NCBI GenBank assembly: GCA_050180015.1
Contig: JBFXEO010000002.1
Coordinates: forward strand, 1 to 47,138
Direction: 5' to 3'
DNA: 47,138 nt
Source of the DNA: JBFXEO01 sp050180015
GTDB lineage: Bacteria; Bacteroidota; Bacteroidia; Bacteroidales; Tenuifilaceae
The position numbers were made by a program, and so were the translations under genes. Below the pieces are notes generated by a model. It searched no databases. It was not told the DNA's origin and saw only the letters and a list, made by a program, of their open reading frames with translations. This document shows, one piece after another, positions 41,261 to 47,138 of this stretch (its first letter is position 1; each line of letters begins with the position of its first letter).

Positions 41261-42742
41261 ATGAAAATAAAAAATCCATATATATTGGTAAGCGTTGCAC
41301 TGTTGGCCATGTTGGCTTTATCGTGTGAAGACTTTTTGGATAAGGAACCCGTTTCGAATTATTCCAGTGAAACGCTTGGAGTTGACAACGATAACGATAC
41401 GGTAAAATATACAACTGCCGAGCAGGCCGAGGCATTGCTGGCAACATGCTATGCCAATTTTACCGGCGAACTTTTCCAGCTCGATTACTACGTTAATGGT
41501 GATATGCAGTCTGATGATGCCTATGCTGGCGCTAGCGGAACGGAATTTTCCCAGTTCGATAACTATAGCATCGATGCAACAAATAAGAATGTTGGACGCG
41601 ACTGGAAATACCTGTACAACATGGTTTCTGATTGTAACACCGTAATCGTTTACGTTCCTAAAATTACTGATGTTGCATTAACCGATACCCGTAAAAAGGA
41701 AATTGTTGCAGAAGCTTCATTCATGAGAGCATGGGCCTACTTCGACCTTGTTCGTCTTTGGGGCGATGTTCCCTTGGTGCTTGATGTTGTTACAGCCATA
41801 AATGCGGAGAATATAGAGGAGGTTTACCCCCTGCTTTACCCAGACCGTGAGACCAAGGAAAATGTTTACGATCAGATCATCTTAGATTTGAATACGGCGC
41901 TGGAAGGCGTTCGAACAACAGCACCCAATAAGGGCTACGTTACCAAGGGTGCTGTGAATGCACTTTTGGCAAGGGTTTACGCCACAAGGGAGCCTAAAGA
42001 TTACGCCAAGGTAATACAATACTGCGATGCAGTTATTACCGGTGGTTACAGCTTGGTTAGCGACTACGATTACCTATGGGATTATCAGCACGAAAATTGC
42101 AGCGAGTCAATTTTTGAGGTGCAGTACGATGGTAACTGGGATACCGGAACGGGAAACTGGGCAGTAAGCATGTTTATTGGCACTGGTTGGAAAAAATTCA
42201 ACACACCGTCTAACGATTTGGTTTCCGCTTTTGATGCCGAGGGCGATGTTATTCGTAAGAATTCATCCGTTAAATTTGAGGATGTTACCGGAAGTTGGAC
42301 AGATAGTAACTGGCCCACAACAGCATACCCCTTTGCGTACAAAATCAGGGACGAAGCCAGCGCTTCAAATATTATCCTTCTCCGGTTGGCCGACTTTATC
42401 CTGCTTAAAGCGGAGGCGATGAATGAATTGGGACAAGCGGGTTCCGAAGTTTTGGTAAACCAAATCCGCAGTAGGGTTAATTTACCTGCAGTTGCTGCTA
42501 CAACCCAGGATAAAATGAGGTTAATAATTGAAAAGGAGCGTCGGTTGGAGTTGGCTTTTGAGGGAATCCGCTGGTTCGATCTGATACGTACTGGTCGCGC
42601 TATTGAAGTTATGGAGAATGTTCGGGGCGGAAGTGGGCAGTTGCTTTATGCTGGTAAATTGCAGGATTACAAACTTCTCTGGCCTATACCCCAGGAGCAG
42701 AGAGATTTGAATAGTAAGTTGACCCAAAACCCCGGCTACTAA
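41261..42742 (+). CDS. SusD/RagB-type glycan-binding lipoprotein
   Basis: A 493-aa lipoprotein with a lipobox ending ALSC (C22), followed by EDFLDKEP, the standard start of mature SusD proteins. TPR-like helices include EIVAEASFMRAWAYFDLVRL followed by WGDVPLV, and the C-terminal block IIEKERRLELAFEGIRWFDL precedes IRTGRA. SusD caps the SusC barrel and holds the glycan at the cell surface. It starts 11 nt after SusC. The surface-exposed residues that would define the ligand are not recognisable by eye, so substrate is not read from this protein itself. Confidence 0.95.
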   Translation: MKIKNPYILVSVALLAMLALSCEDFLDKEPVSNYSSETLGVDNDNDTVKYTTAEQAEALLATCYANFTGELFQLDYYVNGDMQSDDAYAGASGTEFSQFDNYSIDATNKNVGRDWKYLYNMVSDCNTVIVYVPKITDVALTDTRKKEIVAEASFMRAWAYFDLVRLWGDVPLVLDVVTAINAENIEEVYPLLYPDRETKENVYDQIILDLNTALEGVRTTAPNKGYVTKGAVNALLARVYATREPKDYAKVIQYCDAVITGGYSLVSDYDYLWDYQHENCSESIFEVQYDGNWDTGTGNWAVSMFIGTGWKKFNTPSNDLVSAFDAEGDVIRKNSSVKFEDVTGSWTDSNWPTTAYPFAYKIRDEASASNIILLRLADFILLKAEAMNELGQAGSEVLVNQIRSRVNLPAVAATTQDKMRLIIEKERRLELAFEGIRWFDLIRTGRAIEVMENVRGGSGQLLYAGKLQDYKLLWPIPQEQRDLNSKLTQNPGY

Positions 42743-42761
42743 AATTAAAAATTAATTTACC

Positions 42762-44120
42762 ATGAAAATATTGAAATATATAGGTATTACAGGCTTGGCC
42801 GTTGCACTACTTACGGCCTGCGATGATGATGACTCCAAAAGAATGTCGGTGCCTGTAATGAGCAATGTGACAGTAACGCCTCAAAGCGGTTTGACCTATG
42901 GCGACTCCATTTCAGTTACCGCTTCGGTTGCCGATGAAATAACCCCTTTATCCACGCTGGAAGTTCAGGTTATTGTTGCCGATGTTGAGGTTTACAGGCA
43001 ATCAATCCGTACCAAGGGCAATGCCTCCGATACTCTCACCAAGTTTAAACTTCCTTTTGCCGCCAATGCAGAGAATAATGGTGAGGTAACCATCAAGTTG
43101 GAATCAATCAATGTTGATGGATATTCTGTTTCGCAGACCGAAACATTACATGCGGCAAGGCCTGCCTTGGGGGAAACGTTATATGTTATTACTGAAAATG
43201 ATACTATTGCCCTGGAGCAAGATGCCAGTAATGAGAATTTATACTTGAGTACAGAAGGATCGTATCCCAACGAGATTGTTGGTAAAATTGCAACAAGCGA
43301 GGATTTGGCTACCGCGGACTGGGTATGGGTATCGTCGTTAGAAAAAAAGATTGTTGTTGGGTCAGAGGATGGAACCGATATTACCCTGAGCGATCCATCG
43401 TTTGATGTAAAGCAAATATCGTTCAACGCCATGACGTTTGAGCTGGAGTTTATCGGTACAATTCTTCCCAATGTAAAATTCAACTCAACAATGCTTTTAA
43501 TTGCCGATGATGGCCGTTTCCACGGCGAGGTTGAATTTACCAAGGGTGAAACAGTTACCGTTGAAGGAATAGCCAGTATAGCATCAGCGTATAATCCTGA
43601 TTTCTTCGATTACGAGGATGGCGTATTAACCTTCAAGGCGCCCAGCGGCAAATATCAGGTTGTTTACTGGGGCGGAACAGTAAACTATATGTGGTTGAGA
43701 AAGGATGGTGCTGTGTATCCTGAAGCACTTTGGCTTACTGGGCATGGAATAGGGTTGCCCACCTTTATTAACGATGTAACCAATATTTATTGGGCTTGGG
43801 ACGACTGGAGTTCTACATCTCGCCAGAATTATATTTATTGCCCTCAAATTGGAGAAGGAAAATATCAGGCTACCATGTACGTAATGAATACTGCCGGTGA
43901 CTCATGGTGGTTGCAGTGCGAGTTTAAGCTATTCAGGGATAAGAGTTGGGATCACGGATTTTCTTCTGAAGAGTGGGGTTACATTTCCAGTAACTTTAAA
44001 TCAAGTTCTAGCGGTAACTTTGTTTATACCGATGACTTAACTGAGGGATTATACCGCGTTACCATCGATATGAATGGCGGGGAAGGTGACTACTTTTTAA
44101 TTGCACAAAAAATACGGTAG
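42762..44120 (+). CDS. Surface glycan-binding lipoprotein (SusE/F-position)
   Basis: A 452-aa lipoprotein: signal peptide with lipobox LLTAC (C20) followed by DDDDSK, a strong acidic export signal, so surface exposure is expected. It is built of beta-sandwich domains: an Ig-like one (about 30-130, SVPVMSNVTVTPQSGLTYGD), a middle domain (about 135-270) and a Trp-rich C-terminal region (about 300-452, WLRKDGAVYPEALWLTGHGI, YWAWDDWSS). The many aromatic residues fit stacking against sugar rings. No catalytic motif. It occupies the place of SusE-like binding proteins, 19 nt after SusD. Domain family not named with certainty (it resembles the DUF5125/DUF5121 type). Confidence 0.8.
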   Translation: MKILKYIGITGLAVALLTACDDDDSKRMSVPVMSNVTVTPQSGLTYGDSISVTASVADEITPLSTLEVQVIVADVEVYRQSIRTKGNASDTLTKFKLPFAANAENNGEVTIKLESINVDGYSVSQTETLHAARPALGETLYVITENDTIALEQDASNENLYLSTEGSYPNEIVGKIATSEDLATADWVWVSSLEKKIVVGSEDGTDITLSDPSFDVKQISFNAMTFELEFIGTILPNVKFNSTMLLIADDGRFHGEVEFTKGETVTVEGIASIASAYNPDFFDYEDGVLTFKAPSGKYQVVYWGGTVNYMWLRKDGAVYPEALWLTGHGIGLPTFINDVTNIYWAWDDWSSTSRQNYIYCPQIGEGKYQATMYVMNTAGDSWWLQCEFKLFRDKSWDHGFSSEEWGYISSNFKSSSSGNFVYTDDLTEGLYRVTIDMNGGEGDYFLIAQKIR

Positions 44121-44167
44121 TGCATCTGTTGTTAGAGTTTAGGTTTGAATAGGTTTAGGTTGGTGTT

Positions 44168-44197
44168 ACCTGCCAGGGTTCAATTACCCTGGCAGGT
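44168..44197. terminator. Hairpin between the glycan-binding protein and the first GH30 gene
   Basis: A perfect 12-bp stem (ACCTGCCAGGGT at 44168-44179, complement at 44186-44197) with a 6-nt loop and a short TTT after it. The T run is weak, so it may only reduce read-through, leave the GH30 genes at a lower level, or protect the upstream mRNA. Its core (CCTGnCAGGG) matches the palindromes in the 11.4-12.3 kb element. Confidence 0.55.
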
Positions 44198-44224
44198 TTA
44201 ACTGCTTTATTTAAATGCTGCTTT

Positions 44225-45661
44225 ATGAAAAAAGTATGGTTTTACTTGTTGGCATTCAGTTTTCTCGGTTTCCTGATGGCTGGGTGCAGCAAAGATTCTG
44301 ACAATGAACCATCGAACGAGGATACGGTTACTACTGGCGACGTAAAAGTGTGGGTAACAACCTGTAATCGGCTGTACCTATTTGAAAGACAGTCCACCTC
44401 CTTTACTGATGAGGTTGCTCCGTTTACCATCCGCCTCGATACTCTTACCCGGTATCAGGCCATTGAGGGCTTTGGTGCAGCGCTAACGGGTTCATCGGCT
44501 TACCTGTTGAAACAGATGGACGCAGCCTCCCGGGGTAAATTACTGACAGAGCTATTCGATCCGAAAAATGGAATAGGATTGAGCTATCTAAGAATTACCC
44601 TGGGCTCTTCGGATTTCTCGCTTGGCTTTTACACCTACTGCGATGATCCTGACATCGAGTCGTTTGCTATTCCTCCTATTGATCAGCGCGATCTTATTCC
44701 AACGCTCAGGGAAATCTTGGCCATAAACCCCGGCATTAAAATTATGGCTACACCGTGGACTCCTCCTATTTGGATGAAAACTTCTGCCGCTTGGCGAGGG
44801 GGAAGTTTGCTTACCGAGTTTTACGATGAGTACGCGGAGTATTTCGTGAAATATATACAGGCAATGGCCACTGAGGGTATTCCTATAGACGCTCTTAGCG
44901 TTCAAAACGAACCCATGTGGGAGTACGGAACCCCCGGAATGAAAATGACCTGGGAGGAACAGCTCAACTTTATCAAGAATAACCTGGGGCCATTATTTGC
45001 CTCACATGGCATAAAAACCAAAATACTGATATGGGATCATAACTGGGATATGCCCGAGTATCCTATAAATATTCTAAACGATCAGGATGCGTACCGGTAT
45101 ATCGCGGGTTCTGCATTTCATGGGTACGACGGCGAGTACTCCTCTATGCTTACGGTACACAATCAGTTCCCCGACAAAGGGCTTTATTTTACAGAAATAT
45201 CCGGCGGTGGCTGGGCAGCTGATTTTTCCGAGAATTTGATTTGGACAGTTAACAATGTATTTATGGGGACTTTGTCGTGCTACTCCAAGAATGTTTTACT
45301 CTGGAACTTGGTGCTAACCGACACCTGGGGACCGTATAACGATGGAGGTTGTTCAAATTGCCGGGGCGTGATTACCGTGAATTCCGATGGAAGCCTCTCC
45401 CGGTTCTATGAGTATTACTCCCTGGCCCATTTCTCAAAGGTGATTTTACCCAATGCCGTATTGGTAGGAAGTTCTGTATTGGGCGATAATACCCAACTTT
45501 CCGATTTTAGGTATATTGCTGCGCAAAATCCGGATGGGTCTAAAGCGTTGGTTGCCATGAATAGCTCTGGGGCAAGTAAAAATTTTGCGGTAAGATGCGG
45601 CGATAGAAAGTTTATCTTCACTGCTCAGGCCAAATCTATTGCTTCATTTACCTGGAAATAG
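44225..45661 (+). CDS. Glycoside hydrolase family 30 enzyme, surface lipoprotein
   Basis: A 478-aa GH30. The signal peptide ends LMAGC (C21) and SKDSDNEPSNEDT follows, acidic enough to predict export to the cell surface. The (beta/alpha)8 barrel has IEGFGAALTGSSAYLL (80-95), the acid/base E229 in SVQNEP and the nucleophile E324 in YFTEISGGGW. A beta-sandwich side domain closes the chain (FIFTAQAKSIASFTWK). The members of this family found beside GH3 and SusCD cut beta-1,6-glucan (subfamily 3), others glucosylceramide, xylan or fucosides; the endo-beta-1,6-glucanase role is inferred from context. It follows a hairpin and precedes a paralogue. Confidence 0.9.
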   Translation: MKKVWFYLLAFSFLGFLMAGCSKDSDNEPSNEDTVTTGDVKVWVTTCNRLYLFERQSTSFTDEVAPFTIRLDTLTRYQAIEGFGAALTGSSAYLLKQMDAASRGKLLTELFDPKNGIGLSYLRITLGSSDFSLGFYTYCDDPDIESFAIPPIDQRDLIPTLREILAINPGIKIMATPWTPPIWMKTSAAWRGGSLLTEFYDEYAEYFVKYIQAMATEGIPIDALSVQNEPMWEYGTPGMKMTWEEQLNFIKNNLGPLFASHGIKTKILIWDHNWDMPEYPINILNDQDAYRYIAGSAFHGYDGEYSSMLTVHNQFPDKGLYFTEISGGGWAADFSENLIWTVNNVFMGTLSCYSKNVLLWNLVLTDTWGPYNDGGCSNCRGVITVNSDGSLSRFYEYYSLAHFSKVILPNAVLVGSSVLGDNTQLSDFRYIAAQNPDGSKALVAMNSSGASKNFAVRCGDRKFIFTAQAKSIASFTWK

Positions 45662-45692
45662 GATGCAACAGTAAGCAGCAAAGGATATTTCG

Positions 45693-45700
45693 TAACTTTG
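45693..45700 (+). promoter_or_regulatory. Possible internal -7 box (TAACTTTG) before the second GH30
   Basis: TAACTTTG is an exact TAnnTTTG, 22 nt before the ATG at 45723, but no TTTG is seen 19-21 nt upstream. It could let the second GH30 be transcribed apart from the rest of the locus. Confidence 0.3.
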
Positions 45701-45722
45701 AGATTAATTAAAATATATTGTT

Positions 45723-47105
45723 ATGCAAGCCAGAAGAATTCTGTTCGTACTGTTGCTGGTTTCGGCAGCCACAGTTTCGTGTAAAAAAAATACTGATTCT
45801 GTAGCAGTATTGGTATCCAAGGCAGATTCAACGGTCTTACTTCAATTACAGGACAACGTACCTTTTTCGAATACTGTAAAGGGTGAGATTATTAGCGTTG
45901 ATATGAACGATAAACGTCAGCAGATGGAAGGTGTTGGGGCCGCCTTAACGTGGTCATCGGCTTATGTTTTGAAGAATAACCTTAATTCTGCCGACCGCCA
46001 GAAACTTTTCACTGAACTTTTTACCCCCGAAGGAATTGGAATCAGTTACATCCGCCTTATCATTGGATCGTCCGATTTCTCCCCGGGAAATCACAGCTAC
46101 AGTGAATCTCCCGATACATCGTTGCAAAACTTTAGTATTGATATGGATTTAAACGAGGTGGTGCCAATCCTAAAGGAAATACTGGCTGTAAATCCTACAA
46201 TTAAAATTATGGCTTCGCCATGGAGCCCGCCGGCCTGGATGAAAACCACTAAGAGTATGGTTGGCGGTAGTTTGCTACCGGAGTATTACGGTGTTTATGC
46301 AAATTACCTGATACGATATATTAAGGCCATGCAGGGGTTGGGTATTACCATTGATGCCATTACAGTACAAAACGAACCTGAATACGGAGAGGCCACCTAT
46401 CCGTGTATGCTTATGAGGGCCGAGGAGCAGAAAGTTTTTATTCGCGATTACCTGGGCCCTCGAATGACGCAGGATGGCATATCCACTAAAATTATTCTTT
46501 TCGATCATAATTGTGATTCTCCCCAGTATCCAATTAGCATAATGAACGATTCTATTGCCAAAGGCTATGTGGCGGGTGCCGGGTTCCATTTATACAAGGG
46601 AGATATAGGGGCATTGTGTCAGGTTCACGAGGCGCATCCCGATAAAGATTTATACTTCACGGAACAATCGGGCGGGGGATGGGCCCCCAAATTCAACGAT
46701 AATATTCTTTGGTACACGGGAACCCTTATTGTGGGGGCAACCCGTTGCTGGAGTCGCAATGTGCTTCTTTGGAACCTCGCCCTCGACGAGAACGATGGGC
46801 CCAAAAACAACGGCTGCTCCAACTGCTGGGGTGTTGTTCAGGTTTCGTCAAAAGGCGATGTCCGACGAAATGCTGAGTACTATGCGCTGGGGCACTACGG
46901 TAAATTTGTACAGGATGGGGCAATCCGGTTGGGTTCAACTCAACAGCCTGTTCAAAACGTGGCATTCCTTAATCCCGATGGTACAAAGGTTTTACTTGCC
47001 GTTAATCCCTCTAATGCCGATAAGGACGTTACTGTTGACTGCGATGGTAGAATGTTTTCCTTTTCGTTGGCAGGTAGGTCAGCTGCCACCTTTTACTGGA
47101 AGTAG
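45723..47105 (+). CDS. Second glycoside hydrolase family 30 enzyme, lipoprotein
   Basis: A 460-aa paralogue of the preceding gene. The signal peptide ends ATVSC (C20) and KKNTDSV follows, basic rather than acidic, so the surface signal seen in the first GH30 is missing and a periplasmic location is more likely. The barrel has MEGVGAALTWSSAYVL (68-83), acid/base E218 in TVQNEP and nucleophile E314 in YFTEQSGGGW. It ends with the same side domain (FSFSLAGRSAATFYWK). The two enzymes share the order of all motifs, so duplication is clear, but differ in the loops around the active site (PEYGEATYPC against PMWEYGTPGM). It may process imported oligosaccharides. It ends 33 bases before the window edge. 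Confidence 0.9.
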   Translation: MQARRILFVLLLVSAATVSCKKNTDSVAVLVSKADSTVLLQLQDNVPFSNTVKGEIISVDMNDKRQQMEGVGAALTWSSAYVLKNNLNSADRQKLFTELFTPEGIGISYIRLIIGSSDFSPGNHSYSESPDTSLQNFSIDMDLNEVVPILKEILAVNPTIKIMASPWSPPAWMKTTKSMVGGSLLPEYYGVYANYLIRYIKAMQGLGITIDAITVQNEPEYGEATYPCMLMRAEEQKVFIRDYLGPRMTQDGISTKIILFDHNCDSPQYPISIMNDSIAKGYVAGAGFHLYKGDIGALCQVHEAHPDKDLYFTEQSGGGWAPKFNDNILWYTGTLIVGATRCWSRNVLLWNLALDENDGPKNNGCSNCWGVVQVSSKGDVRRNAEYYALGHYGKFVQDGAIRLGSTQQPVQNVAFLNPDGTKVLLAVNPSNADKDVTVDCDGRMFSFSLAGRSAATFYWK

Positions 47106-47138
47106 ATGATAAATGTTTGCTTTTTGCGTAAAAATCGT

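Overview
The window reads as a chromosomal segment of a Bacteroidota bacterium, most like the Bacteroidales/Marinilabiliales. The grounds are a SusC/SusD pair, several recognisable Bacteroidota-only families (DUF3078, DUF4139 with a SusC-like insert), promoter matches to the Bacteroidota consensus (TTTG, about 19 nt, TAnnTTTG), lipoproteins with acidic residues after the lipid cysteine, and the gene order small membrane protein - mutL - rhomboid - rhomboid - endonuclease/exonuclease/phosphatase. No rRNA, tRNA or CRISPR array was found, and no transposase gene.

Layout. 1-253: 5' part of an L-threonylcarbamoyladenylate synthase gene. 447-3188: three glycosyltransferases (GT2, GT90/CAP10, WaaE-like GT2), probably for LPS or a surface glycan. 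3357-6154: dapD, a secreted CarboxypepD-like protein and a PLP-dependent threonine/serine dehydratase. 6247-11373 (minus): endonuclease-like protein, two rhomboid proteases, MutL and a small membrane protein. 11374-12560 is non-coding and holds a GC-rich, hairpin-packed element of about 843 bp with 21-bp terminal inverted repeats and flanking TA. 12561-14099: YifB/ComM-like ATPase. 14101-16856 (minus): a tight cluster of two DUF2589 proteins, a small unrecognised ORF, a third beta-rich protein and a protein with an H...SxGC L,D-transpeptidase-like motif; this is the best candidate for an undescribed system. 17184-19397: membrane pyrophosphatase HppA with a strong terminator. 19519-23654: DUF4139/MuiA-like protein with an internal SusC-like insert, a 61-aa membrane protein, a DUF3078 protein and a bifunctional nuclease-family protein. 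23838-28118: an MBOAT O-acyltransferase with two SGNH hydrolases (surface-glycan O-acylation). 28295-31549: tricorn-type S41 protease. 31851-34697: ArsC-like reductase, tandem CAP-domain protein and class I fumarase.

34700-47105 is a polysaccharide utilisation locus. A Nudix-related regulator and a SemiSWEET transporter are transcribed leftward. A GH3 glucosidase, SusC, SusD, a surface glycan-binding lipoprotein and two GH30 enzymes are transcribed rightward. GH3 + SusCD + glycan-binding protein + GH30 is the composition of known beta-1,6-glucan (pustulan/yeast cell wall) loci, so that substrate is the best guess. The divergent gap holds a full consensus promoter whose -7 box runs into a perfect 9+9 bp palindrome, a likely operator for the regulator. 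A hairpin lies between the binding protein and the first GH30.

All calls come from reading the sequence. No database search or folding program was run.
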